Position numbers and translations under genes: made by a program. Below are positions 18,334 to 26,859 of a stretch of DNA of 64,000 bases, piece by piece; position 1 is the stretch's first letter; every line of letters begins with the position of its first letter. The stretch is from Priestia megaterium NBRC 15308 = ATCC 14581 (GTDB lineage Bacteria; Bacillota; Bacilli; Bacillales; Bacillaceae_H). The DNA is taken from NCBI RefSeq assembly GCF_000832985.1, contig NZ_CP009920.1:4024501-4088500 (forward strand), written 5' to 3'. Under the pieces are notes generated by a model. It saw only the letters and a list, made by a program, of their open reading frames with translations, was not told the DNA's origin and made no database searches.

Positions 18334-19440
18334 GTGAACAATACGTCAATACAAAAAGTTCTAAGCTTTATTACTGTAGGAGTTCTTATTCTAGCTTTCC
18401 TTCCTTTCAATATTCTTGCAGCAAAAGAAGAAAATAATTATAGAAACGTAAAAAAACCAACCTCTTCAGTTTTATCAGGTACCTATTATTTGGAGCAGAA
18501 GGTTGAATTAAAGACAAACACGCCAGGTGCGGAAACTTACTATACACTTGACGGGAGCACTCCGACTACTAAAAGCACTCAGTATACAAACCCGATTATT
18601 ATTAATAACGATACGGTGCTTAAAGCAATTTCCATAAGAGGAAACGCGAAAAATAAAAATCAAAAGAATCATAGTAATCTAGCTATATTTACTTATTCAT
18701 TTGAAAGTAGAGAATCTATAGCTACTCAATTTTTATCATTCACTTATAAAACAATGCCCTACCGACTTTATGTGCCTAAAGACTATGATTCTACAAAATC
18801 ATATCCCTTGGTGCTATTCTTACATGGAGGTGGTGAACGAGGAAATGATAATACAAAACAGCTTCTTGGCAACGACGGGGCTATCGTTTGGGCTTCACCA
18901 GAAAATCAACGAAAGCATCCCGCTTTTATTTTAGCTCCTCAAGCTCGTAATGTACCAAGCGGAGGCTTCACCGTTACAAGAGACGATAACAACAAAGTCG
19001 ACTTAGCAAAAGTGTTCCAAACATCAGAAGATTTAAAAACGGCTTATGAAATTTTACAAAGTGTAAGAAAATCCTACAATATAGATCGTAATCGCCTTTA
19101 TTCTACAGGATTATCTCAGGGAGGATTTGGCACATTTAACTTAAATATAGAACACCCTGATTTGTTTGCTGCTATGGTGCCGATAGCGGGAGGAGCCAAT
19201 CCAGCTAAAGCGCACTTTCTTATCAACAAACCAATATGGGCATTTCATGCTGAAGACGATTCTATCATTCCTGTGGCCTATTCAAGGAATATAATAAGTG
19301 CTATAAAAAAATCTGGAGGGCATCCGCTATATACGGAATATCCTAAAGAGTTAGAGTATGATCATGCTTCGTGGGTTTCTGCGTATCAAAATCAGAAAAT
19401 GATTGATTGGATGTTTCAGCAGGTGAAGCAAACAAATTAG
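18334..19440 (+). CDS. Secreted alpha/beta-hydrolase esterase with N-terminal chitobiase-type domain
   Basis: A 368-residue exported protein. A signal peptide (about 1-30, cleavage near ILAA) is followed by a beta-hexosaminidase C-terminal-type domain at about 42-105 (ETYYTLDGSTPTTKSTQYT). The rest is a PHB-depolymerase/prolyl-oligopeptidase-like esterase domain. Proposed catalytic triad: S261 in G-L-S-Q-G, D308 or D309 in AEDDS, H344 in DHASW; oxyanion segment FLHGGGERGN at about 162-171. GTG start with AAAGGAGG upstream, 28 bp after the AtuA partner and with no terminator between. It is therefore probably the last gene of the sigma-54 operon. Confidence 0.85.
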   Translation: MNNTSIQKVLSFITVGVLILAFLPFNILAAKEENNYRNVKKPTSSVLSGTYYLEQKVELKTNTPGAETYYTLDGSTPTTKSTQYTNPIIINNDTVLKAISIRGNAKNKNQKNHSNLAIFTYSFESRESIATQFLSFTYKTMPYRLYVPKDYDSTKSYPLVLFLHGGGERGNDNTKQLLGNDGAIVWASPENQRKHPAFILAPQARNVPSGGFTVTRDDNNKVDLAKVFQTSEDLKTAYEILQSVRKSYNIDRNRLYSTGLSQGGFGTFNLNIEHPDLFAAMVPIAGGANPAKAHFLINKPIWAFHAEDDSIIPVAYSRNIISAIKKSGGHPLYTEYPKELEYDHASWVSAYQNQKMIDWMFQQVKQTN

Positions 19441-19472
19441 TAAAAAATAAAGCTCGATACTTCATTATTCCT

Positions 19473-19514
19473 AAAAAGCTCTTCCAGTTAATAAGAACTG
19501 GAAGAGCTTTTTGC
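19473..19514 (+). terminator. Intrinsic terminator of the sigma-54 operon
   Basis: Perfect 17-bp arms (19473-19489 and 19496-19512) around loop AATAAG, ending in a T-run. Confidence 0.92.
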
Positions 19515-19621
19515 TTTTATAAGAATCTACCCGCTAGGAGCAAGGCATTTCACACCACATTTAACCAAATATGTGACGAAATGATGGTAAAGCCATTTAA
19601 AATAGATAAAAATCGCTTCAA

Positions 19622-19663
19622 GTGTGATAAATATCACACCTTTTAAACATACAACATGATAAT
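19622..19663 (+). promoter_or_regulatory. Fnr/Crp-type box and promoter of qoxABCD
   Basis: GTGTGATAAATATCACAC (19622-19639) is a perfect palindrome matching the Fnr consensus TGTGA-N6-TCACA. GATAAT at 19658-19663 can serve as the -10. This would put the box centre about 40 bp before the start point, the class II activator position. Confidence 0.7.
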
Positions 19664-19809
19664 TTTTTAGAAGTAAGCAATATGTCATGACAAACTTCAA
19701 TATGTTAGGAGGTTTTTAGCCTTTTGATCTGTTGAGATGCATCTTTAATATGAACGTTTATATACCATTATTATGTACAGAGATTTAGAGGAAGGGAGCC
19801 TGAGCTTAG

Positions 19810-20766
19810 GTGAGAAAGCAAAAATCAATGCATATTAGCAAGTTAATCATTCTCTCCGTATTCATTACAATTTTTTTAGCAGGATGTGATAGTCGTTATT
19901 TGATTTTAAATCCGCAGGGGGCGGTGGCTCAAAAAGAATACCAGTTAATTATTTTTTCCATAATTTTATGCACAATTGTCGTTATTCCTGTTTTAGGTCT
20001 GCTTGTGTATATCGTTTTACGCTACCGTGATAAGCCTGGAAACAAGGCTCTGTATCGGCCAGACTGGGACGATAGCAAGCGTCTTGAATTTATTTGGTGG
20101 GGCATCCCCATTATTATTATCGGCATTTTAGGTTTTGCTACGGCCAAGACGACGTATGACTTAGTAGATCCGCCGAAAAAAGATGTAAAGCCGCTAACAA
20201 TTGAAGTAACATCTCTTGATTGGAAATGGTTATTTCAATATCCGGATCAAGATATTGCGACAGTCAACTATGTAGAAATTCCAAAAGGTGTGCCTGTTCA
20301 ATTCGTGCTAACGTCAGATGCACCTATGAATTCTTTTTGGGTACCTCAGCTGGGAGGACAATTATATACCATGCCGGGAATGGCAATGGGGCTGTGGCTG
20401 CAAGCTGATCACAAGGGAGAATACTTTGGTTCGGGTGCTAATTTTACGGGTGAAGGGTTCGCTCATATGAACTTTAAAGTTAAATCTACATCGACAAAAG
20501 AATTTAATCAATGGGTAAAGCAAGTGAAAGAAACATCACCAGCTTTAACAAAAGCTGATTATAGCAACCTTGCCCAACAAGGTCTTTCTCTAGAAAAATC
20601 GTATTCTACCATTCCTAAAGGCTTATTCCAAGAAATTGTCATTAAAAACGGCGGTCAATATTATAGTCAGCATCATCATATGAAAAATGAAGACATGAAG
20701 ATTATGAATGTGGCTTCTGAAAAACAAGTACATGCACAGCACGAGCACCAGGAAGGAGGAAACTAA
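19810..20766 (+). CDS. qoxA: Quinol oxidase subunit II
   Basis: A 318-residue subunit II of an aa3-type menaquinol oxidase. It is a lipoprotein precursor: LAGC lipobox with C26, then two membrane helices (about 45-70 and 92-115). A cupredoxin-fold outer domain follows, with NSFWVPQLGGQLYTMPGM and GEYFGSGANFTGEGFAHMNF. The CuA cysteine cluster of cytochrome c oxidases is absent, as expected for a quinol oxidase. The C-terminal tail is His/Glu-rich (HHHMKNEDMK, QHEHQEGG). GTG 19810 follows GAAGGGAG. First gene of qoxABCD. Confidence 0.93.
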   Translation: MRKQKSMHISKLIILSVFITIFLAGCDSRYLILNPQGAVAQKEYQLIIFSIILCTIVVIPVLGLLVYIVLRYRDKPGNKALYRPDWDDSKRLEFIWWGIPIIIIGILGFATAKTTYDLVDPPKKDVKPLTIEVTSLDWKWLFQYPDQDIATVNYVEIPKGVPVQFVLTSDAPMNSFWVPQLGGQLYTMPGMAMGLWLQADHKGEYFGSGANFTGEGFAHMNFKVKSTSTKEFNQWVKQVKETSPALTKADYSNLAQQGLSLEKSYSTIPKGLFQEIVIKNGGQYYSQHHHMKNEDMKIMNVASEKQVHAQHEHQEGGN

Positions 20767-20767
20767 G

Positions 20768-22735
20768 TTGTTAGACAAATTAAAAGATTTTTTATCTCAT
20801 TTTTTTGTGACAGGGGAGCCGATGATTTACGGAGCCGATGTCGCCATTTTGTTAACACTAGCCGGTATTATTTTTGTTCTTACTTATCTTAAAAAGTGGA
20901 AGTGGCTATGGCGTGAGTGGCTCACAACGGTGGATCATAAGAAAATTGGAATCATGTATATGCTTTCTTCATTGTTAATGCTGTTTCGAGGCGGAGTAGA
21001 TGCATTATTAATGCGTATGCAGCTAGCGTTTCCCCAGTGGCATTTTCTAGATTCTAATCATTACAACGAAATTTTCACTACGCACGGAACCATTATGATT
21101 CTATTTATGGCAATGCCGCTTATGTTTGCGTTCTTTAATATTGTTGTGCCGCTTCAAATTGGAGCAAGAGATGTCGCCTATCCTTTTTTAAACGCGGTAA
21201 GCTTTTGGCTATTTTTCTTTGGCGCCATGCTTTTCAATTTGTCGTTTGTAATCGGAGGCTCGCCAGATGCAGGGTGGCTAAGTTATCCGCCGCTTTCTGG
21301 CATGCAGTTCAGTCCTGGACCAGGTCAAGATTTTTATATTTGGGGCATTCAAATATCAGGTATTGGCAGCTTGGCTTCTGGAATTAATTTCATTATGACC
21401 ATTTTAAAAATGCGTGCGCCCGGTATGAAACTTATGCATATGCCGCTATTCACGTGGTCCGTTCTAGCAAGCTGTATTATTATCATTTTCGCGTTTCCTG
21501 TATTAACTGTAACGCTTGCTTTATTGTTTATTGACCGGTTCTTTGACGGACACTTATTTACCATGACCGGCGGAGGAAATCCAATGATGTACATTAACTT
21601 AATTTGGATGTGGGGACATCCTGAAGTGTATATCGTTGTACTTCCTGCATTCGGCATTTTTTCTGAAATCGTTGCAACGTTTTCTCAAAAGAAGATATTT
21701 GGCTATAAGTCTATGGTTTTTTCAATGATGATTATTAGCGTTCTATCGTATTTCACATGGGTACATCATTTCTTTACGATGGGTGCAGGTGCTAATGTGA
21801 ATGTGTTTTTTGCTATTACGACGATGGCTATCGGAATTCCAACGGGCGTTAAAGTGTTCAACTGGTTATTTACGATGTTCCGCGGCCGTATTCAAATGAC
21901 GCAGCCAATGCTATGGACAATTGCTTTTATCCCGTGCTTTGTTGTGGGAGGAGCAACGGGTGTTATGCTTTCAGCAGCTCCCGCGGACTATCAGTATCAT
22001 AATAGCTACTTTTTAGTTGCACACTTTCACCAAGTGTTAATCGGAGGCGTTGTATTCGGCTTTTTTGCAGGTTTGTACTATTGGTGGCCAAAAATGTTTG
22101 GCTTTAAACTAGATGACCGTCTTGGTAAATGGGCGTTTTGGACGTGGAATATTGGTTTTTACGTATGCTTCATGCCTCAATACGCATTAGGGTTTATGGG
22201 AATGACGCGCCGTATTTATACGTACGACTTTGACATGGGATGGGGACCGCTGAACGTTATCTCTACAGTCGGAGCTTTCTTTATGGGCATAGGGTTTATC
22301 TTTCAAGCATGGCAGATTCTTCATGGCATTAAGTACGGAGAACGAGATGTAACAGGGGATCCTTGGAATGGACGTACATTAGAATGGTCCATCCCTTCAC
22401 CGCCGCCGCACTACAATTTTGCAGTGATTCCAACAGTAACGGGGCAAGATGCGTGGTGGACAATAAAAAAAGAAAGAAAAAAGAAAAAAGCGAAGGAAAC
22501 AGCTACTTTCTCTCCGATTCATATGCCTAAGAATTCAGGTATTCCATTTATCATGTCGGTTTTCTGGTTCATTGCTGGTTTTGGCTTAACGTTCCACTGG
22601 GTGTGGATGGCGATATTCGGTTTGACAGGAGTCGGAGCTTGTTTACTAGCTCGTTCTTTTCAATACAACTCGGACTATTATATTCCGGTGGATGAAATTC
22701 GACATACAGAAGATTCAGTAGGGAGGGTTGGCTGA
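20768..22735 (+). CDS. qoxB: Quinol oxidase subunit I
   Basis: A 655-residue catalytic subunit I with heme and CuB ligands in the usual motifs: TTHGTIMI (low-spin heme His), WGHPEVYIVVLPAFG (CuB His and Tyr), WVHHFFTMG (CuB His pair) and VAHFHQVLIGG (heme a3 and heme a His). It reduces O2 to water with proton pumping. The TTG start at 20768 directly follows GGAGGAAAC and matches where B. subtilis QoxB begins; a longer upstream start would overlap qoxA heavily. The KERKKKKAKE insert near residue 560 is unusually basic. Confidence 0.94.
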   Translation: MLDKLKDFLSHFFVTGEPMIYGADVAILLTLAGIIFVLTYLKKWKWLWREWLTTVDHKKIGIMYMLSSLLMLFRGGVDALLMRMQLAFPQWHFLDSNHYNEIFTTHGTIMILFMAMPLMFAFFNIVVPLQIGARDVAYPFLNAVSFWLFFFGAMLFNLSFVIGGSPDAGWLSYPPLSGMQFSPGPGQDFYIWGIQISGIGSLASGINFIMTILKMRAPGMKLMHMPLFTWSVLASCIIIIFAFPVLTVTLALLFIDRFFDGHLFTMTGGGNPMMYINLIWMWGHPEVYIVVLPAFGIFSEIVATFSQKKIFGYKSMVFSMMIISVLSYFTWVHHFFTMGAGANVNVFFAITTMAIGIPTGVKVFNWLFTMFRGRIQMTQPMLWTIAFIPCFVVGGATGVMLSAAPADYQYHNSYFLVAHFHQVLIGGVVFGFFAGLYYWWPKMFGFKLDDRLGKWAFWTWNIGFYVCFMPQYALGFMGMTRRIYTYDFDMGWGPLNVISTVGAFFMGIGFIFQAWQILHGIKYGERDVTGDPWNGRTLEWSIPSPPPHYNFAVIPTVTGQDAWWTIKKERKKKKAKETATFSPIHMPKNSGIPFIMSVFWFIAGFGLTFHWVWMAIFGLTGVGACLLARSFQYNSDYYIPVDEIRHTEDSVGRVG

Positions 22736-22736
22736 C

Positions 22737-23336
22737 ATGGCATATGCGACAGCGCACCACGAAGAACATCATGATGAACATGATGAAGGAATCAAAGTTA
22801 TGGGTTTTTGGCTTTTCCTCGTAACGGACTGCATCTTATTTGGAGCATTATTTGCTACGTATGCCGTTCTTGTTAATCATACTGCGGGAGGCCTTACAGG
22901 AAAGGAATTTTTTGAAGTTCCAGGATTTGTTTCTGAAACGTTTATCTTATTAACGAGCAGCTTTACGAGCGGATTAGCTGTGCTGAGCATGCACAAGGGA
23001 AAAATAAAGCCTTTAATTGGCTGGCTAATCGTAACTCTGCTTTTAGGTATGTGCTTTGTTGGCCTTGAAATTCATGAATTTCAAACAATGGTTCATGAAG
23101 GAGCAACCATTTCCATCAGCGCATTTTTTACAGCTTTCTATACGCTGGTTAGTACGCACGGGCTGCACGTTTCTGTCGGCATCATTTGGATGATTTCAAT
23201 TACGATCCAATTAAAACGATACGGAATTACCTCTGTAACAAAGCGAAAAGTGACGATTATCAGCTTATACTGGCATTTTCTTGATGCCGTCTGGATCTTC
23301 CTTTACACGGTTGTGTATTTAATGGGGGTGATGTAG
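22737..23336 (+). CDS. qoxC: Quinol oxidase subunit III
   Basis: A 199-residue subunit III with five membrane helices. The N-terminal tail is histidine/glutamate-rich (HHEEHHDEHDEG), followed by KVMGFWLFLVTDCILFGALF, typical of cytochrome/quinol oxidase subunit III. GLEIHEF and STHGLHVSVG motifs are present. ATG 22737 is 10 nt after GGGAGG; it abuts the qoxB stop. It stabilises the oxidase core rather than carrying redox centres. Confidence 0.93.
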   Translation: MAYATAHHEEHHDEHDEGIKVMGFWLFLVTDCILFGALFATYAVLVNHTAGGLTGKEFFEVPGFVSETFILLTSSFTSGLAVLSMHKGKIKPLIGWLIVTLLLGMCFVGLEIHEFQTMVHEGATISISAFFTAFYTLVSTHGLHVSVGIIWMISITIQLKRYGITSVTKRKVTIISLYWHFLDAVWIFLYTVVYLMGVM

Positions 23337-23633
23337 ATGGAGAACCACGGGTCGTTAAAAGCTTATACAATAGGATTTATTTTCTCGATTATTTTAACCG
23401 TTATTCCTCTGCTGCTGGTATTAAACCACGTACTGGCTAAAAATATATTACTAGCTAGCATTCTAGGAATGGCCGTGCTTCAATTTTTTGTTCAATTGTT
23501 TTTCTTTATGCATATTAAAGACGGAGAAAAGCCCCGTTATAATGTGATGGCTTTAATACTCGGAATCGTTTTTGTTATTACAATTGTAGCAGGATCTATT
23601 TGGATCATGACTTTTAACTCTCAAGTTCAATAA
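23337..23633 (+). CDS. qoxD: Quinol oxidase subunit IV
   Basis: A 98-residue small subunit with three membrane helices (about 10-30, 38-60, 72-93), containing FVQLFFFMHIKDGEKPRYN, which is typical of subunit IV (CyoD/QoxD). It starts immediately after the qoxC stop, so the four genes form one tight operon that a terminator closes. It is shorter than B. subtilis QoxD. Confidence 0.92.
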   Translation: MENHGSLKAYTIGFIFSIILTVIPLLLVLNHVLAKNILLASILGMAVLQFFVQLFFFMHIKDGEKPRYNVMALILGIVFVITIVAGSIWIMTFNSQVQ

Positions 23634-23638
23634 AAATG

Positions 23639-23672
23639 GAGCCGTGTACGATGTGCACGGCTCTATTTTTTA
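23639..23672 (+). terminator. Terminator of qoxABCD
   Basis: GGAGCCGTGTAC pairs with GTGCACGGCTC (one G-T) and is followed by a T-run. Confidence 0.88.
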
Positions 23673-23687
23673 TTAATCCCTCTACAT

Positions 23688-23730
23688 TGTGATAAAAATC
23701 ACATATTTTCGCTTGCGCAAGAAGTACAAT
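23688..23730 (+). promoter_or_regulatory. Fnr/Crp-type box and promoter of usp gene
   Basis: TGTGATAAAAATCACA (23688-23703) is a full Fnr-consensus palindrome. TACAAT at 23725-23730 fits a -10, placing the box centre near -41.5. It is nearly identical to the box before qoxA. Confidence 0.72.
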
Positions 23731-23780
23731 AAAAGTGTAGCAAAGAAAGTTCTTTATAAACGAAAGACAAAGGAGAGATT

Positions 23781-24278
23781 ATGATGAATATGGCTTATCG
23801 TAACATCCTCGTAGCAGTAGACGGTTCTGTAGAAGCGGAGTGGGCATTCAAAAAAGCAGTTAACAGTGCGAAAAAAAATAACGCTCATTTGATAATTTGT
23901 CACGTTATCGATATACAGGCGCTAAGTCCATCACCTTATGCATTCTATACGGATACACGCTTTCAAGACGCAGAGAAATTTGCTGAAGAACTTTTAACCA
24001 ACTATAGTAACCTAGCCATTAAGGCTGGAGTAACGAAAGTCGAAACATTAATTGAACATGGTTCTCCTAAAACAAAAATATCTAAAAAAATTGCTCCCGA
24101 TAAGCACGTTGATTTAATTGTATGCGGTGCAACGGGGTTAAACGCAGTAGAGCGCATTTTAATTGGAAGCGTATCTCAGCATATTTTACGCTATGCCAAA
24201 TGTGATGTGTTAATCGTTCGCACTCCTAAAGAAGCCGAAGAAGAATCAAAGCCTTTACAAGTGGAACTAACAGAGTAG
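23781..24278 (+). CDS. Universal stress protein, UspA family
   Basis: A 165-residue Usp. It begins YRNILVAVDGSVEAEWAFKKA and carries the nucleotide-binding motif G-x2-G-x9-G-S in GATGLNAVERILIGSVSQ, so it probably binds ATP. The extended acidic tail (about 146-165) is unusual. AAAGGAG precedes the start. Its own Fnr-type promoter links it to oxygen limitation rather than to general stress. Confidence 0.88.
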   Translation: MMNMAYRNILVAVDGSVEAEWAFKKAVNSAKKNNAHLIICHVIDIQALSPSPYAFYTDTRFQDAEKFAEELLTNYSNLAIKAGVTKVETLIEHGSPKTKISKKIAPDKHVDLIVCGATGLNAVERILIGSVSQHILRYAKCDVLIVRTPKEAEEESKPLQVELTE

Positions 24279-24341
24279 CGGGCACAGACGAGAAAGAAAG
24301 ATCATTGTTCACAGCAAAATACAAAGCTCTCACCATTTATT

Positions 24342-24500
24342 TAAAGAGGGGGGATAAATGTATTTTAGTTGAAAGAAGATCCGAACGAGGAATCGAGATT
24401 CTTAATAGAGAATTCGACTCGTTCGGATTTTTTTATTGTGATGGTAAACGTAGGTTTCACGTATGCAGCTGTTTTTAGCTGTTGATTGAAGGGAAAAGGT
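24342..24500 (+). repeat. Dispersed repeat, copy 1 (partial)
   Basis: Begins AAAGAGGGGGGATAAATGTA, includes TATTTTAGTTGAAAG and a hairpin (about 24379-24433, arms GATCCGAACGAG and CTCGTTCGGATTT, then a T-run). It ends near GTTGATTGAAGGG. It shares these blocks, in the same order, with the copies at 40121, 47553, 49700 and 55781, but lacks the 3' half. The hairpin would terminate the usp transcript. Confidence 0.8.
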
Positions 24501-24536
24501 AATGAAAGAAAAGTGAGGATAATAGACATCAAGCAT

Positions 24537-24561
24537 GTTTACTAAAGAAGAGGACGGGAAG
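24537..24561 (+). promoter_or_regulatory. Possible sigma-B promoter
   Basis: GTTTAC at 24537-24542 and GGGAAG at 24556-24561, 13 bp apart, resemble the sigma-B pattern GTTTAA-N14-GGGTAT. The downstream SDR gene is of a general-stress type in Bacillus. The -10 match is partial. Confidence 0.4.
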
Positions 24562-24624
24562 AACAAGTATATAGAAAACTTTCCCTTAGTTGGTTAAGGA
24601 TTCATTAATAAAGGAGTGACGAAT

Positions 24625-25509
24625 ATGTCAAAACTAAATAATCCATTAACTCAATATTTCCATGAAGACTATCCAAAGCAGTATCAAGAACCGCCTGGTG
24701 TACAAAAAGAAATGAACGTCATCCCGGACTGCGGGGAGAACAGTTACATAGGTGCAGGTAAATTAAAAGGCAGAAAAGCTCTTGTGACAGGCGGAGATTC
24801 AGGTATTGGCCGAGCAGCAGCTATCGCTTACGCAAGAGAAGGAGCGGACGTTGCGCTTAATTACTTGCCACAAGAGCAAGCGGATGCAGAAGAAGTAAAA
24901 AAGCTTATTGAAGCAGAAGGAAGAAAAGCAGTACTCATACCTGGTGATGTAGGCGAAGAATCTTTTTGCAAGGAGCTAGTAGAAAAAGCTTATAAAGAAT
25001 TAGATGGATTAGACGTTTTAGCACTCGTAGCAGGTAAACAGCAGGCAGTAGAAGATCTTGCTGATTTAGAAACGGACCAGCTGCGCAAAACCTTTGAAGT
25101 AAATGTATTCTCTTTATATTGGACCGTAAAAGCAGCGCTGCCTTATTTACCAGCAGGTGCTTCGATTATTACCACAAGTTCTGTACAAGGCTATAGCCCA
25201 AGTCCTAATCTATTAGATTATGCAGCTACAAAGTTTGCCATTAACGGATTCACTCGCGGACTAGCCAAGCAACTAGCTCCAAAAGGTATTCGCGTCAACT
25301 CAGTTGCTCCAGGACCTATCTGGACGCCGCTGCAAATTTCTGGAGGGCAGCCAAGCGATGCTATTCCAGGCTTTGGACAAGATACACCTCTACAGCGTGC
25401 TGGTCAGCCGGTAGAGTTAGCAAATGTATACGTATTTTTAGCTTCAACGGATGCAAGCTATGTAACAGCTCAAGTTTACGGAATTACAGGCGGAATAGAA
25501 CTAGCTTAA
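24625..25509 (+). CDS. SDR-family oxidoreductase, general-stress type (YdaD/YhdF-like)
   Basis: A 294-residue short-chain dehydrogenase of the long-N-terminus group ([14 protein letters not shown]). The Rossmann NAD(P) motif is [10 protein letters not shown] (about 53-62). The catalytic Ser lies in TTSSVQGYS and Tyr/Lys in YAATKFA, and [14 protein letters not shown] follows. Length and N-terminal extension match B. subtilis YdaD/YhdF, which belong to the sigma-B regulon. GTG 24616 overlaps the ribosome site, so ATG 24625 is preferred. Substrate unknown. Confidence 0.88.
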   Translation: MSKLNNPLTQYFHEDYPKQYQEPPGVQKEMNVIPDCGENSYIGAGKLKGRKALVTGGDSGIGRAAAIAYAREGADVALNYLPQEQADAEEVKKLIEAEGRKAVLIPGDVGEESFCKELVEKAYKELDGLDVLALVAGKQQAVEDLADLETDQLRKTFEVNVFSLYWTVKAALPYLPAGASIITTSSVQGYSPSPNLLDYAATKFAINGFTRGLAKQLAPKGIRVNSVAPGPIWTPLQISGGQPSDAIPGFGQDTPLQRAGQPVELANVYVFLASTDASYVTAQVYGITGGIELA

Positions 25510-25555
25510 CTCAAAAAAACACGTGCAGTTATGAACTGCACGTGTTTTTTTTGAG
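25510..25555. terminator. Bidirectional terminator between SDR gene and ctaA
   Basis: A long perfect inverted repeat (core AACACGTGCAGTT / AACTGCACGTGTT, loop ATG) flanked by A- and T-runs, so it works for the two convergent genes. Confidence 0.92.
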
Positions 25556-25566
25556 TTATTTCTGTT

Positions 25567-26469
25567 TTAATGTCTTCTTCCTTTTAAAGTCTGTACACAA
25601 ATGTAGCTAAGGGTAGCGAATAACGCTGTAATAAATGCCGAGTGAGACAGTGTAGCAAAGACATTTAAACGAGACATGACAACAAATATACCGCTGAATA
25701 TTTGAGCAATGGTTAAAGCAACCGCAATGATGGACGCGTAGTAAATATCACGGCGAGTTTCTTTATACTGCTTGATGGCAGATACCATAATCCAAATGAT
25801 AAGAACAAACAGCACAAGAGCAGCAAATCGGTGGGCAAAATGAATGCCCGTTGTTCCTGAAAGCTTTGGAATAAGAGTATTGCCGTAACAAGCAGGAAAG
25901 CTTGTACACGCTAAGCTTGCACCTTTGTGACGCACATATGCACCTAAATAAATATCGCAGTAGGTAAATATAAGCGTAAACCATGCGAGCCATCTAAATT
26001 TGCCTGTAACCGCTCCTTTAATAAAATGATCCGAACGATCCTTTTGAATAACAAATATTGAAAGTAAAAATACACCGGTAAACGCAATAAGCGAAAGACC
26101 GAAATGCAGTGCTAGCGCCTCAGCTGACTGAGGCCAGATAACTGCAGAAGCCCCGAGCAATGACTCGATAATGATAAATGCAATACTCATAATCGCTAAA
26201 ATTTTCACTTCACGGTTTCTGCGATAACGAATCCAAGCCCAAATAGAAAATGCTAAAACAAGAAGACCTGCAAATGCGGTAATCAAACGATGCGTATATT
26301 CAATCATTGTTGCTACTGCGTATTCAGGTATTAACTGCCCGTTACACAATGGCCACTCGTTTCCGCACCCTAATCCAGATCCTGTGGTTGTGACCAGACT
26401 GCCGGCAATCATTAAAATAAACATAACAATCGTTGTAAATATAGCTGTTATTTTAAATAAATTTCTCAT
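25567..26469 (-). CDS. ctaA: Heme A synthase
   Basis: A 300-residue membrane protein with eight helices that oxidises heme O to heme A. Conserved residues are in place: cysteine pair C35/C42 (GLGCGNEWPLC), E57 and H60 (IEYTHR), H122 (LALHFG), second pair C188/C194, H213 (HFAHR) and H276 (TLSHS). In Bacillus ctaA usually sits next to ctaB and the caa3 genes. Here it is alone, 2 kb from qoxABCD, which needs heme A, and may be a dedicated second copy. Confidence 0.93.
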   Translation of the reverse strand: MRNLFKITAIFTTIVMFILMIAGSLVTTTGSGLGCGNEWPLCNGQLIPEYAVATMIEYTHRLITAFAGLLVLAFSIWAWIRYRRNREVKILAIMSIAFIIIESLLGASAVIWPQSAEALALHFGLSLIAFTGVFLLSIFVIQKDRSDHFIKGAVTGKFRWLAWFTLIFTYCDIYLGAYVRHKGASLACTSFPACYGNTLIPKLSGTTGIHFAHRFAALVLFVLIIWIMVSAIKQYKETRRDIYYASIIAVALTIAQIFSGIFVVMSRLNVFATLSHSAFITALFATLSYICVQTLKGRRH

Positions 26470-26859
26470 ACGTTGACTCCCTTTGTTGAGTTACTAATTA
26501 TGACTATAGATTTGATGAATACGATAGTCAAGTAGTAGAGCGTAATTAACAAATAACTGTCACAAACTCGCACATGTTTCCCTTAAATTTGATGTCAGAA
26601 AAGCTTTCTTTACTAAACTTTTTAATGGTTTTTTCCTTTTAAACAATGTAAATATGCTTTCATACATAAGATATAAAAAATTATATTAGTGATTTTATAC
26701 AATTTGCAAAAAAAACTTTAGAGAGAATGGAGATACAATCATATTCCAAAAGTGATAATATAAATATAAATCAACCGATGTTATAAAACCTATCATTTTA
26801 TGTTAGATATATAATGAGCTTTTTAGCACAGAGAAACTTTATTGAAAGGAGAGATAACG

